A DNA stretch of 64,000 nucleotides from Fremontodendron californicum (Eukaryota; Streptophyta; Magnoliopsida; Malvales; Malvaceae). The notes under the pieces were generated by a model. That model did no database searches. It worked only from the letters and a program-made list of their open reading frames with translations, and had not been told where the DNA came from. Positions within the stretch are counted from its first letter, which is position 1; each line of letters begins with the position of its first letter. The stretch lies in NCBI GenBank assembly GCA_030761205.1, contig JAULJL010000001.1, forward strand, positions 34,915,145-34,979,144, written 5' to 3'. Shown here piece by piece: positions 43,505 to 57,100 of the stretch. Position numbers and translations under genes: made by a program.

Positions 43505-45949
43505 CTTTTCTTGCCTTTTAAAAAAATGAAGCATGGGATGGAAGATGAGAGGTCAGCCAGCCAAGGCCCAATGGTGGGCAGATATTTTATGATTTTTGAT
43601 CAAAAGGCCAACAATGAAGAGGGAGGTAGTTATTTTTTTGATCAAGCCTTTGAATTTAGAACATATGGACCAATGGTTGGAGAGAGAGAATATATTTATG
43701 ACATCTTTATGACATCATAATTCAAGGGCTGATGATTCTAATCTAAGGGTGAAAATCCTACATAGAATGCATCTTGGATTGAAGGCCATTGGATGAAATT
43801 TGTTGAAAAAAATTCTAGAACCCTCCTAAGTTCTTCCAAGGGCCAACTGGCCACTACAAGGGGGGAGGCTCTCTCTTTCATTTGCATTCTATTCACACTT
43901 TTGTTCGGTTGATTTTTCTCCATTTTTGAAAGTCAAAAAGAAAAGTTTAGAAAAGAAAGTTAGAAGAGAAAAAGCTTGTAATATAGCTTTTAGAGGTTGC
44001 TTTAAGCACCATACTCTTGCACATTCCTTGATTTTCTATTCTTGATTTGCTGTTTTGATTGCTATTTTGGTGAGTTTTTTTTTCCCTTTTTAAAATAAGT
44101 GTTTTTAATTTTCTTCTTCAAGTTTCTTCTTGTTACTTTCCTTTAAAAAAGCTTTTGGAAATTTTTTTCTCTTGTTTTTGGGTTGGCCGAATTGCCTATT
44201 GTTTTTGGTATAGTTGCTGTTTTGCTTATTTATTTCATGTTACTAGTGAATTTTAACAAGTTTTGATGCTTTAAATCTTCTTCAAATACATAAACATGAA
44301 GTTGTTTTGATTTGGTTGCTTTCTTGTTTCCATTTTTGAGTCTATTATCTTGTTATCATGTTTATTTTACTTGTCTTGCATTTTTGATTTTCTATTTTCA
44401 AAATGCTTAAGTTTGTTTATGATTTATATTTTGTTAATCCATGTGTTTATGAAAATGCCTATTGGTTTTCATGCCTTTACTTTATATTTGCATGATTTAA
44501 GTATTACTCTTTAGCTATGCATGTTATTGTGTTAAGTGTTTGTGAAATGCCATGTTCACTTGACCATTCGCTACCTCTCTCTTTTAAGCTTTGTATATGC
44601 ATTTTCATCATGCTAGTTGATAGGTTTGCATTTTCATGATATTTGATTGTGTATTTTGTTTAAGCATCCTATATGTTTGTGTTATTGCCATGCATTCTTT
44701 AGGTTTAGGTTGGGCTTGCTTTGCCATGCATATTCATGCATTTTAGACCTAGGTTGCATTAAATGCCATGCAAGTTCATTTAGGTCTAGATCATTTTATT
44801 GATGCCATGCATTTTTCATGTCATTTAGGTTTTAAATCATTTTCATGCATTTCATGTCATTGTCACATGATTTATGACTTAGACCAATCAATGGTTCAAA
44901 GTCATGCTCATTTGGAGCATACTTGTGGAAAATTAAAGAGTTGTCAAATTGATTATTCTACCTTTGTGATTTTTTTTACTTAGCCAATTTTTGTCTAACT
45001 TTTCAAAAGTGTTATCTACTGTTTGTGAGTCTTTAGGAGAGTATCTAACATTTTTACTTTGATTTTTAAATGATTTTATCCAAGGCAAAAAAATATGTTT
45101 TGGCAAAACAGATTTTTTACCCACTACTAGTATTTTCCTGATTTTTTTGGGCAGTCCTCTTTAATAAGAAAATTAAGTCGATTTTTTCCATGTAATTCTA
45201 CATGTCCTAAGTCTCCATTACTTTTTTTTTTATAGATTTTTTTGAATTTTTAAAAATAGGGTAAAAAATCGTGCTTTAAAACTGGACAGTAGAGACAGAA
45301 TTGAATATGAAGAAAAATCATTTTTCTGTTTTGGTTAAGTTACTTAGAGGGGGCTGATTAGGAAGTTTAGCTACTATCTTAGGGTAGTTTCTAAGCCTTT
45401 TTAAACTCTAAAAATGATTTTTTAAATCTCGGGTTAAGGGTGGTCAAGTCCGGGATTTTAAACTTAGAAAATTAGAGCCATTTAAAAAGTGTTTAGCTAA
45501 GTTTTTATTTTTAATCTAAGCTTTTCAAAATTGTTTTCAAACAATCACAAAGTATTTTGGTTTTAGAATATTTAATTTGATATATTTTCCTAAGGTAGCC
45601 GGATATCTTTTTAGATGTACAGATTTTCTTAATTAAAGGAAAAAAAGACATTCTCATGCATTGAATTTTCCATATTCATGCATATTATATAATATGTGAT
45701 TTTTGCTATGTTAATTTTCATGATGGTGTTATTATCTTTGATTTAAATTTTTGATATTATATTAATTGTTATATGGTTTTGAATATTTCATGATATCCTA
45801 TGCTTTTTATTTAGTTATTTTTGTCATATTATTTAGCATATACTATGTTCATGCATTATTATTTTTATTTTTATTTTCATGCATATTATATGTTAGCATT
45901 ATTTATGTTTCATGTCATTTCATATCATTTAGATTATATGTCATATCAT

Positions 45950-46290
45950 TTATATTTGCCATGTCATTTAAATCATTTTATTCCATTTAGAATATATCAT
46001 GTGACTTAGGATATTTCATTTCATATAGAATATACTATGCTACCTAGGTCATTTCATTTCATTTAAAATATTTTAAGTCACTTAGGATATTTCATTTCAT
46101 TTATAATATATCATATGACTTAGGATATTACTTTCATATAGAATATATCATGTTACCTAGGTCATTTCATTTCATTTAGAATATATCATATGACTTAGGA
46201 TATTTCATTTCATTTAGAATATGCTATGACATTTAAATTATATCATACCATTTAGGTTGCATTATATTATTTAGACTTTGCTATGTCATT
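45950..46290 (+). repeat. Short tandem repeats in LTR B
   Basis: Alternating copies of CATTTCATTTAGAATATATCA and GACTTAGGATATTTCATTT make an imperfect array with a period near 36-40 bp. The inverted counterpart is in fragment C-left (about 41700-41960). Confidence 0.65.
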
Positions 46291-47027
46291 TTATTTATGT
46301 CACACATATTCATATTCAAAATTTTTAAAATCTTTTGAAAAAGGTAATGATTTTCAATAAAATAAAGATATTCCCGAGTTAAAATAATTCATGAGTTCTC
46401 TACCGGATTTGCTGGGGAGGATATCATCAATTATCATTAATAACAGAATATCTTCTTTTAAAACGAGAATGATTCGAAAAAGTTTTCCAAACTAATAAAT
46501 TTTTTTATTTATATTTTGCCACGTTTGTTGGGGAATATAGGAAAATTTTGAATTTATAAATTCCGGATCATTTTCAATTAAAAATGGAATTATTTTTCTT
46601 TAAATTGGGAATTAACTTGAAATACTAAATTAAAAATCGACTTTTTACCGAGACTTGAGATAACACACGATTAATAAGGTACCGTTTTATATGGGCGTTG
46701 TGGGGGTGCTAATCCTTCCCCACACGTAACCTAGCCCTGAACCCGCTTCTTTGATTTCTCTGGTTTAAAATGCAGACTTGAAATTGGTTTTAAAAAAATG
46801 TTTTAATTAATTTTAAAATGTTTTATAAAATTGATTTTAATAGATGGCTGATCACACCTAGCCAAAAAAAAGATTGGTGGCAACTCCATGTCTTTTTCAA
46901 GGTTATTTTCAAAACCTTCATTTTTCTAGAGGAACTATGTCGACTTTTCATCGGTTTTTTTAATGTCACGTTTAATGGATAATAAAGTCTTGCGATAAGA
47001 CTTGTTATTTTTTAGGTTGCGACAGCT

Positions 47028-47045
47028 TGGTGACTCCACTGAGGA
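47028..47045 (+). promoter_or_regulatory. Primer binding site of element B (tRNA-Arg type)
   Basis: TGGTGACTCCACTGAGGA begins three bases after the LTR, the same spacing as in element A, with two differences from that site. Confidence 0.75.
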
Positions 47046-47409
47046 CTATTAGCGAGTCAGGCCTAGAATTAGTCGTGTGTTATCAAAGTCTCAGTTTTGT
47101 TGGTTTAATTGGTATTTAATTTTGATTCTCACATTTTTAAAAATAAGGATAATTTCAAAAAAAAAATGTTTTGAAATATGTCCATATTCATGTGCATACA
47201 TATTATAATTGTTCTCTGGTTATTTTGGTACATATATTCATTTATTGATTAATTGATGACTTATGTTGTTTAATCTTGTTGGGGCATTTAGAATAAGGGA
47301 TATAGAATAGATGGTGAAAGGTTTGTTATTTCTCCTCATACACTATACTGCACGTGCATTTGCATATCATGAGCCTTATACCCGGGTTCCGTCCTTTTAG
47401 GTGGGAGCA

Positions 47410-47520
47410 AAGTAACTAAGCTTTCGTGATTAACAATCTGCATGGGCTAGTGAAACACTTTCGGAGTACTAAATTACCTAGCCCTTCGTGATTAACAATC
47501 CGCATGGGCTAGCGAAATAG
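47410..47520 (+). promoter_or_regulatory. Paired leader hairpins of element B
   Basis: Two leader units each carry TTCGT, a hairpin GATT-aac-AATC (47428-47438 and 47490-47500) and the tail CATGGGCTAGYGAAA. The arrangement mirrors the pair in element A at 32350-32465 although the stem bases differ. A further conserved leader block (GGGGTGCCTTACTAGCCTTC, 47549) also has its match in A at 32522. Confidence 0.5.
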
Positions 47521-47954
47521 ACTCTAATGAATTGAACCCGCTTTTATCGGGGTGCCTTACTAGCCTTCACCGACGATAGTGAGGAACAATTCGGAGACCT
47601 AGGTGAAGCCATGCCAGATTTCCAATTAGATATCCCGAAGTTAAGAACACATGGAGGAATATTTCCAATCCTTTTACTTTCTATTCTACTTTCCGAATAA
47701 GTTTATTTTTGAAAATCAGACAATGATGAACGTACATCACAATACCCGTAATAAGTGTTGGTGTGTCGTCCCAGGGGTGTTGTAATGCCAAAATTTTGTT
47801 GGCATCCTCAGGGATAATTATTGTTTTGAATTATATGTTTTTTGTATTATTCGAATTTATTCCTGTTACTAATTTTTTTTTTTTGCATTCTTGTATCATT
47901 TTTGCACATGGAAAGTTATTGGTTTCGGGATAATATTCAACCAAAAGGGCTTCC

Positions 47955-49703
47955 ATGGAGGGCCAGAATGTCTCAGTGGTCGAGAAGCATTTAGAGGTTA
48001 GAAAACAGTTCGAGAAAGGTCAGCAGGATAATGAGGACTGTTTGAAAGTGGGATATGTGTCAGTATTGCCAGCCGAGGTTGTTCTTACTATCAGCCAAAA
48101 TGATCTTCAGGAATTGATGGATATATGGAATCAATGGAACATATCAGAAAAAGAAGCCTTCACTCAGACTTATGGGGACATAGCACTTTTAGTTCAGGTT
48201 AAGGTCAGTGGAGAGGTGATTCGGGCTGTGGTGCGATTCTGGAATCTCGCTTATCGGTGTTTTACTTTCAACCGAGAGGAAATGACTCCAACCATAGAGG
48301 AATATTCAACCTTGCTGCATATTGAGAATATTATTTTCGACCGTATTTATTTGAAGGATACAAAGATGCCGGGTTTCAAGAAAAAGGTGTCTAAGATTCT
48401 GGGAGTGGAAAGAAATTGGGTCGAAAGCCATGTTGTCCGAAAAGGGGTAAGCTACTGTATATCATGGGATATTTTACGGACCTTAATCCACAGCCATTCA
48501 AGTAAGGAGATAGTTAGGAATATTTTTGCTTTGGCTACCTATGCTTTAGTTATTTTCCCAAAGACATTAGGGTATGTGGATGTGGCGGTATTTGATGTTT
48601 TTGACAGGCTTGAGCAGAGGATAAACCCAGCCCCGACAATTATAGTAGAAACAATCCGATCTCTGAATTTTTGTAAACGGGAAGGAATAGGGCATTTTAT
48701 AGGTTGTATACAACTTCTTTACATATGGGTTCAGAGCCATTTTTGTAAACAGGAGAATTTCCCTCTTCGCTCGTATTGGAAGTCTTTTGCACCAATTGGT
48801 GAATTTCTTAAGAGGGATTGTCTTGAAAATAGGACAGAGGAATAATGGATCAACATATTTCGGAATATTAGGGCTGAGATGATAATTTGGAGAGCTCCAT
48901 GGATAGCTCCTATGCCGACATTGTACAAGTGCGGAGATAAAGCTTCTGTTCCATTATTGGGAGTATGAGGAGGAGTGAGCTATGCACCACTGCTGGTACT
49001 AAGACAATCGGAATCCCGTCAGTTTACTCCTACGACCCATGACCTTAGTGATTTGGAATTTACTTATGGAGAAGATGGATACTCTGGAAAGGTACGTGAG
49101 ATTGTAGTAGCATGAAAGGAAACTCATCGGGTGGAGGTATCTAGATATGCCGACATCGTCACACCTGATTACATGGTATGAAGGGAATTGAGGGTTAATG
49201 ATAGGTTGTTGACATCAAATGGAAAAGAGGTCCAGTTCATGAGTCCACCACCTAAGGAAGCGCTATCAGAGTTAGAAATTGCAAGGGCAGAATTCGAAAA
49301 AGAAAAGGCACAAATGAGCAAAAAGATTGCCCGACTGCAAGAAGAGCTTGAGGACATGAAAAATAGGGAATCAGCTCGAGAAAGAGAAAAGGAAAAGATC
49401 AAGAGAGAAAGGGACACTGCTAAGAGTGATCTTCAGAAATTACATTTGGAGAACAAGAGGTACCGCTTCGAGCTCAGATTTGAGGGGACCCTCAAGACTT
49501 TCGGGGAATGGGAGCAAGAGGTCAAAAACCTCAAGAAGGAGAAGAACTATTGGAAAGAGAGAGCAAAGCATGAGGAAGCCTGAGCCAATCAACTGGAGAA
49601 GCAAGCTAAGGAAAGCTTACCAGATGATGCTTCTACTGACATGTCAAAGGGCCGTGAACAACTAAGGGTCAGATTGAAGAGCAAGGCAATCAAAAGAGGA
49701 TAG
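47955..49703 (+). pseudogene. Element B ORF1: plant-mobile-domain-like (DUF7745) protein with coiled coil, five stops
   Basis: One reading frame of 583 codons from the ATG at 47955 to TAG at 49701, with no frameshift but in-frame stops at 48843, 48966, 49113, 49179 and 49581. The N-terminal ~300 residues carry DLQELMDIWNQW, YRCFTFNREEMTPTIEEYSTLL, IVRNIFALATYALVIFP and SLNFCKREGIGHFIG, shared with element A. From about 49250 to 49600 the protein is a long charged coiled coil (EELEDMKNRESAREREKEK and similar). Three of the stops are TGA where aligned sequence suggests TGG. The likely role, if any, is RNA or capsid handling; this is not established. Confidence 0.72.
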
Positions 49704-49886
49704 TAAAAAAGGTCCAAGATCCGAGGGAGTTACTAAAGGACCGGTGTTTTGTAATAGCATTTTGAATTAGGATAGACAAATTATCAGATTGTCTTAAGCA
49801 GTGATCTTTTATCTTTGATGTATTTAGTTGCAGGAAATCAATGAAAGACCGTTTGGTTGGAATTATCCCGGGGCCAATACTTTTAA

Positions 49887-50117
49887 ATGCATTCATCATT
49901 CATTTGTTATTTCCTTTATATATTTTGTTTGTTCATTCATTTATTTATATTTATAATCATTCATTCATTTATTCTTTATAAATTATTCATACACTTAGTC
50001 ATTTATTTATTTGTCTATTCATTTATTCTTTATAATTATTCATTCATATTCATACACTTAGTCATTTACTTATTTGTTCATTCATTAACATTTAGTCATT
50101 TATTCATTCGTTCATTT
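49887..50117 (+). repeat. ATTCATTC-rich simple repeat between ORF1 and gag of element B
   Basis: Runs of ATTCATTC and ATTTATTT, plus a ~70-bp block with ATTATTCATACACTTAGTCATTTA that occurs twice. It fills the spacer between ORF1 and gag. Confidence 0.7.
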
Positions 50118-50248
50118 TTATAAAATAAAATAAAAAATGTGTCAATAATTTCTAATTCATTGTTTTTAAAACTAAAGGTACAATTGGTCGCACTCAAAAA
50201 GAATCAGATTTTCGACACCCTTACAATACTCGATCTCAAGCCAGAGCT

Positions 50249-53200
50249 ATGGAGAACGATCAGCTTGCTAGGATTGATAGGATGGAAAGAACTCAAAGGG
50301 AACTACAAGAACAGTTGGCTAAATCTCAGGAGGAGTCACGGGAACAAATGACCAAACTCATGGAGATGATGAATTCCATGATGAGGCAGAAATGGCCAGG
50401 GGAAAATTCAGTTACAGGAATGGGGGCAGTAAACCAGAAAGGCCGACCAGAGGTGGTACAACAGAATGGCCAGACATCCTAGCATGTGGGAAATGAATTT
50501 CCAACTGGGGCAGCATTCTATGTATACATCCAACCAGCGGCTGAAGCACAGAATTTTGGTCCTATAAAGGGTAATATTGGGGTTGATCCAATTGATGTGG
50601 ACGTTCCAAACTTTGAGGAACTGGCTAAAAAGGAAAGGGCAAAGATGACTGAGCTGAAGAGGGTTGAAATGGCAGAATCCCAAAAAAATATCAACTGTTG
50701 GAAGAAAGATTGAGGGCAGTTGAAGGGGCGGAGCTATTTGGCAGTCTTACATGGTCTGGTGATTCCTCCAAAGTTCAAAGTACCAGACTTTGAGAAGTAT
50801 AACAGAACTACCAACCCATCAGCACATCTGACCATGCATTGCAGAAGAATGACAGGGCACGATGATGATGATAAACTGCTTATTCATTGTTTCCAAGATA
50901 GCTTGACAGGGTCTGTAACCCGATGGTATAATTAATTGACTCGTACAAAGATTCGTTCATGGACGGATTTTGCCAGGGCTTTCATGGAACATTATAAACA
51001 TGTATCTGATATGGTACCTGATAGGCTGTCACTACAGAACATGGAAAAGAAGACCACTGAAAGTATCAAAGAATACTTGCAAAGGTGGAGGGATCTGGCT
51101 ACACACGTGCAACACCCTTTAACTAGCAAAGAAACCACAGTACTTTTCATCAACACCTTGAAAGCATCGTATTATGATAAATTGGTGGGGAATTCCACCA
51201 AGGACTTTGCAGATATGGTAATATCCGGGGAGATGATAGAGTCGACCATTAAGAACTGGAAAATGGAAAGGGGTGAGTTTGCTACCCCGAAGAGGGTTTT
51301 CCCTGCAAAGAAGGAGGAGACACATGCAGTTAGCTTCAATCAATACCCCTATGCACCTCCTACATCATACACACCTCCCAGGCCCTATACTCCTCATACA
51401 TCTTATGCACCTCTTACACCCTACACACCTTATCCGGGGTATAATCTTTACTATCCCAATGTGAATCATCTTACCCAAAATCCATTTCCCTATACCAATA
51501 TACCACAATAGCCTTTTCCAACTGGCATATCCCCATAGATAAATCTTCCCAGAAACACTATCCCAAACACCCAAGGTGCTGGACGCAATGATCAACGTTC
51601 ACCAAGGAATGATCAAAAACCCCAATTTGATCCGATTCCTACCACCTATGGTGAGCTATATCCTAAACTGTTGCAGAATCAACTTATTGCACCTGTATAC
51701 CTCAAACCTCTGACACCACCATATCCAAGGTGGTACAATGCAAATGTTAGCTGCACATATCATGTAGGGATTCAGGGGCATTCGACTGAGGACTGTATTG
51801 CCTTTAAGAAGAAAGTCCAAAGTTTGATTAATACTGGGATGGTGAAGTTCGGGACAAGGAATGGTCCGAATGTAGCAGGAAATCCACTACCCGATCATGT
51901 TGGGAACTGGGTAAATGCAGTATTGACAGGCAAAGAAAGAAGGTTGAAACGACATGTCAATGAAGTAAAGACCCCAACGATAAAAGTGTGGGTCGAAATG
52001 GTAAAAGCGTGAATGGTGGAGGATGGTGACAGTTTAAAAATGGTTGCAAACAGGGTGGAGGACTGGTGCCCGTTCCATGGATGTAAAGGTCATATCATAT
52101 AGGAATGCGGGGACTTTCTGGCTAAAGTCCAAAAGATGATGGATGAGGGAGAAGCCTAGTTTTATGAAGAAATAGAGGATGAAGTAGAGGTTATTGAGAA
52201 TGCGACTGGCTATGGAATATGAAGACCTTTGATCATCTATTACGATGAACCAGAAAAGACTACTCCGATTGTTGAGAAAATTACGCCTAAGCTAATCATA
52301 GATTTGCCTTATTTCTTTTCATACAGGGAAAAAAAACTGCACCACGGGAATATGACTGCAGCATGGTTATGCCTGGGTCTTCAAGTCAGCAAAATATTAC
52401 AGGTGTGGGGCACTTAACACGAAGTGGAAGGTGTTATGCCCCTGAGGTTGTTGAACAGGGATCAACAAGAAATGATGAAGGACTGGACAAAGGGAAGAAA
52501 ACAGCTGAACCAATCCATATTGAGATGGATTTGTCAAAAGAAGCAGAGAGGGGATTAGCCCCGGTAAATAGGATAAAAGAGTCGGTGAACGAGAAAGAGG
52601 CCTGCTAGTTTTTAAAGTTCATAAAACATAGTGACTATAGTATGGTTGAGCAATTGCAGCGTCAGCCAGCAAAAATCTCCATCTTATCTTTGCTATTAAA
52701 CTCGGAGCCACACAAAAATGCCCTGTTGAGAGTATTGAATCAAGCATATGTGGCTAACAATATATCAGTAGAAAAATTAGACAGGCTAGTGGGAAACATT
52801 GCGGCAGGCGATCATATATATTTCAGTTATGATGAAATACCACCCAATGGTATTGGGTCCACAAAGGCTCTTCACATAACAAGCACCTGCAAGGGGCATA
52901 TACTACCAAGGGTGCTTTTGGATAATGGTTCTTCATTAAATGTAATGCCCCTGACAACCCTGTCTAAGTTGCCAATTGATATTTCTTATATACTACCGAG
53001 TTGTGCAGTAGTCAGAGCTTTTGATAGTACCAAGAGAGAGGTAATGGAAACTATTGAGGTTCCTCTGGAGATAGGCCCATGCACCTATACGGTGAACTTT
53101 CAGGTCATGGATATTAATCCATCCTATAATTGCTTGTTGGAAAGGTCGTGGATACATTCAGCAGGGGCTGTACCCTCATCTCTCTACCAAAAGCTAAAAT

Positions 53201-53885
53201 ATGTGATGGAGGGCCGTTTGGTCACTGTATCAGGAGAAGAGGACATAATAGCCTCTGTATCTACTGAATCTCCTTATGTTGAACCCAATGAAGATGTCGT
53301 AAAATGTTTTTTTCGGTCTTTGGAATTCGTAAATGCGATTTTTGTCGCTGAAAGACGAAAAATTCCAAAATCAAGGTTGTCCAAGAACACAAGGCTGGGA
53401 GTAAGAACTACAATGGAAAAGGGCTGCAGGGTTGGAAAAGGTCTTGGAAAATATCTTTAAGGGATGGACTGAGCAATGGAAGTAGTGGGAAAGAAAAACC
53501 AGTTTGGCTTAGGGTATCTTCCGAAGGCCCATGAGAAGAGGAAACAAGTTGAAAAAAATCGACAAAAGAGGATGGCCCGTGTCGCGGGTATAGATATTGA
53601 ATGGGAACCTATGACTTTCCCACTAATCCTTCACAACTTTCGCTTTGCTAGTTTTCTATTCGGAGAAAAGAATTCAGAGGATGTACTCATAACGATCGAG
53701 CAAGCTTTTGAAAAATTCCATGTGAATAAGGGTGGGCAGATTCAGGATATGGTGATCTGCATGACTGGTAAAGAAGGGATGGGAAGTGACAATGCGAACT
53801 GGATGGTGCGACCTTGTCCACCAGGATATAGACTGACCAATTGGAGTGCTACTGAGTTGCCCATAGTTTTTAAGTCTATTTCAAA
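50249..53885 (+). pseudogene. Element B gag-protease with G-patch-like segment, broken
   Basis: Gag starts at the ATG at 50249 with a coiled coil (MERTQRELQEQLAKSQEES). The capsid region follows (KFKVPDFEKYN at 50770, CFQDSLTGSVTRWY, DRLSLQNMEKKTTESIKEYL, TTVLFINTLKASYYDKLVG), then a Pro/Tyr-rich linker (51340-51510). Zinc knuckles are CTYHVGIQGHSTEDC near 51751 and CPFHGCKGHII-X-EC near 52070. A frame change near 52400 leads to the aspartic protease (VLLDNGSSLNVMPLTTLSKL at about 52912). After it, EKGCRVGKGLGKYL and QFGLGYLP (53415-53520) resemble a G-patch. At least seven in-frame stops occur. The reading frame reaches 53885, the proposed splice donor. Confidence 0.78.
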
Positions 53886-54106
53886 GTAATACTTTAAAAA
53901 AACAATCTTAATTATCTATACCCAGAGATATTAAGAGTTTTTTTTTTCTATAATGGGCTTTTTGTTTAAACATTTTCATTCAATAAATAACAAGCACGAT
54001 ACATTTTATTCATATTGATGTGTCCATATTCTTTCATTTTTGCTATTTATTTTGTTTTCATTATATATATATTTTTCTATATTGTTTCTTCTCCACCTAT
54101 TTACAG
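53886..54106 (+). other. Proposed retroelement intron of element B
   Basis: 221 bp, AT-rich, bounded by AAA|GTAATA and TATTTACAG|G with a pyrimidine-rich 3' end. Removing it joins the protease/G-patch frame to the frame that leads into RT, with phase preserved (AA + G = Lys, then CTNTEYEDLP). Without splicing there are stops. Position and size match the proposed intron in element A. Confidence 0.68.
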
Positions 54107-57100
54107 GTGTACGAATACGGAATATGAGGACCTTCCTGTCAAGAATTCTGAAATTGATTTTGAAAGACCCATTTGCACGGGTGATTTTGAGGCTAATGAA
54201 GATACTGAGGATTATGGTCTACCTCCGAATCTATTAAGGAAAATAGAACAAGAGGAGAAACAAGTACTTCCTCATAAGGAACTATTGGAAATGATAAATC
54301 TGAGAAATGGTGAAAGATAAAGGAGGTCAAAATTGGGACTTCATTGTCATCATCAATAAAGGGTGAATTGATAGCCTTCTTCCAAGAATATATGGATGTA
54401 TTTGCATGGTCTTACCAAGACATGCCAGGGTTGGATCCGGATATTGTGGTTCATAAGCTCCCTTTAAGGCCAGAATGCAAGCCAATTCAGCAAAAATTGA
54501 GAAGAATGAGGCCAGACATGCTGTTAAAGAAAAAAGAGGAGGTGAAGAAGCAATTTGATGCTGGATTCTTAGAGGTGGCAAAATATCCAGAATGGGTGGA
54601 AAATATTGTTCCAGTACCAAAAAAGGATGGCAAGGTGCGGATGTGCGTTGATTACAGAGATTTGAACAATGCCAGCTTTAAAGATAATTTCCCTTTGCCC
54701 CATATTGATACTTTGGTGGATAATACGACGAAGAGTTCTTTATTTTCTTTCATGGACAGATTCTCGGGATATAATCAGATTAAGATGGCACCGAAAGATA
54801 TGAAGAAAACCACATTTGTCATAATGTGGGGAACATTCTGCTACAAGGTAATGTCGTTTGGGGTAAAGAATGCTGGGACAACATATCAGAGAGCCATGGT
54901 GACCTTGTTTCATGATATGATGCATAAGGGAATTGAGGTCTACGTTGATGATATGATTGCAAAATCACAAGGAGAAGAGGAGCATATTGTGAATCTTAAA
55001 AAGCTCTTCAAACGACTAAGAAAGTTTCAACTCAAGCTAAATCTGGCAAAATGCACTTTTGGAGTCACCTCGGGAAAATTGCTGGTTTTTGTCATCAGCA
55101 AAAGGGGAATTGAGATTGACCCGGATAAAGTGAAGGCCATTCAGAATTTGCCACCACCTGGTACTCAAAAGGAAGTTAAAGGCTTTCTGGGGAGATTGAA
55201 TTACATTGCTCGGTTTATTTCTCAGTTAACTGACAAATGTGATCCAATATTTAAGTTACTTCGAAAACGTGATCCAGGAGAATGGGATGAAGGTTGTCAG
55301 ATTGCATTTGAAAAGGTTAAACATTATCTATCCAACCCACCAGTATTAATGACACCTATTCCGGATAAACCAATGATACTGTATTTATCAGTATTTGAGA
55401 GATCCATGGGTTGTGTTTTGGGGCAGCTTGATGAGACTGGAAAGAAAGAACAGGCAGTTTACTACCTCAGCAAAAAGTTCACAGATTATGAGTTGAAATA
55501 TTCGTCGATAGAAATGTTGTGCTGTGCCTTAGCTTGGACTACTCGAATACTCAAATAGTACATGTTGTACCACACAACGTGGTTGATTGCCAAGCTAGAT
55601 CCAATCAAGTACATATTGGAAGCACCTTCTTTATCAGGGAGAACAGCAAGATGGCAGGTTTTATTGTCAGAATACGATATTGTATATGTAAGTCAGAAAG
55701 CTATCAAGGCAGTGCAGTGGCTGAATTTTTAGCAAGTTGGACAGTGGAAGATTATGAGCCGTTGAACTTTGACTTCTCGGATGAAGATTTTATGTATGTT
55801 TCTCAAGCAGATGAGATTCCCATAAAGAAGAAAGTATGGAAAATGTACTTTGATGGCGCATCTAATGCCATGGGGCATGGAATCGGTGCAGTCCTCATAT
55901 CCCCAGCAGAAGATTATTATCCTTTCACTGCTAGATTGGATTTTGATTGTACAAACAATACTGTCGAGTATGAAGTGTGTAGTATAGGCCTTCGTGCTGC
56001 AGTGGACAGAAAGATCAAAGTATTGGAAATTTTCGGAGACTCAGCCCTAGTGATATACCAGCTACGGGGAGAATGGGAAACCCGAGATACAAAGCTAATC
56101 TGATACCTAGAACTCATACTTAGTTTATTGGAGGACTTTGAAAAAGTGAATTTCAATTACTTCCCTCGAGAAGAAAACCGAATGGCAGATGCTCTGGCTA
56201 CTTTGTCATCAATGTTTAAAGTGAATGAAGGGGCTGAAGTTGTGCCAATAAAGATGAGTATATATGAGTCTCTTGCCTACTGTCTGAGTATTGAAGAAGA
56301 AGCTGGTGGTCTCCCTTGGTATAACGATATCTTGCAGTACATCAAGAGTCAACAGTATCCAGAATGAGCAACAGAAAATGACAAAAGGACTCTAAGAAGG
56401 CTAGCGATGGGTTTTGTTCTAGACAGTGAGATTCTCTACAAGAAAGGAAAAGACCAAGTCTTATTGAGATGTGTCGAGTCTGCCGAAGCTCGGAGAATTA
56501 TAGAAGAGGTCCATGAAGGGATATGTGGCAATCATGCTAATGGTCACATGCTTGCTAAGCAGATTATAAGGGCAGGATATTATTGGTTGACAATGGAAGG
56601 AGATCTATCATTTATTCCCAAAAGTGCCATAAATGCCAGATATATGTAGATAAGATTCATGTGCAGCCATCGCCATTGCATGTCATGACTTCACCATGGC
56701 TATTTTCAATGTGGGGAATAGATATGATCGGGCCTATTACCCCGAAAGCTTCAAATGGACATCGTTTCATCTTGGTAGCCATAGATTATTTCGCAAAGTG
56801 GGTAGAAGCTGCTTCTTATGCGAATCTAACAAAGTCGGTGGTATGCAATTTTGTTAAGAAATAAATCATATGTTGTTATGGGTTGCCAGCAAGAATTATT
56901 TCGGATAATGCTCTCAATTTGAACAATAAGATGATGAGAGAAGTGTGTACTCAGCTCAAGATCACACATCATAATTCGACACCTTACCGTCCGAAGATGA
57001 ATGGGGTAGTAGAAGCAACCAATAAGAACATCAAAAAGATTGTTGAGAAGATGACCGATGTGTATAAGGATTGGCATGAGATCTTGCCTTTTGCTCTTCA

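Larger units (their letters stand above)
42067..47024 (+). repeat. 5' LTR of element B (4958 bp)
   Basis: Starts TGTAGACACCTAATTTTG and ends TTTTTAGGTTGCGACA, directly before the primer site. It is very long, as in some Ogre elements. It contains a ~158-bp tandem array (42718-43504) and a region of short ATTTCATTTAGAATAT-type repeats (45950-46290). No protein is encoded; the longest open frames here have no similarity. Confidence 0.85.

Noticed and set aside
45766..46009. Open frames in LTR B rich in Phe, Tyr and Ser
   Set aside because: They derive from short tandem AT-rich LTR repeats with no protein similarity.
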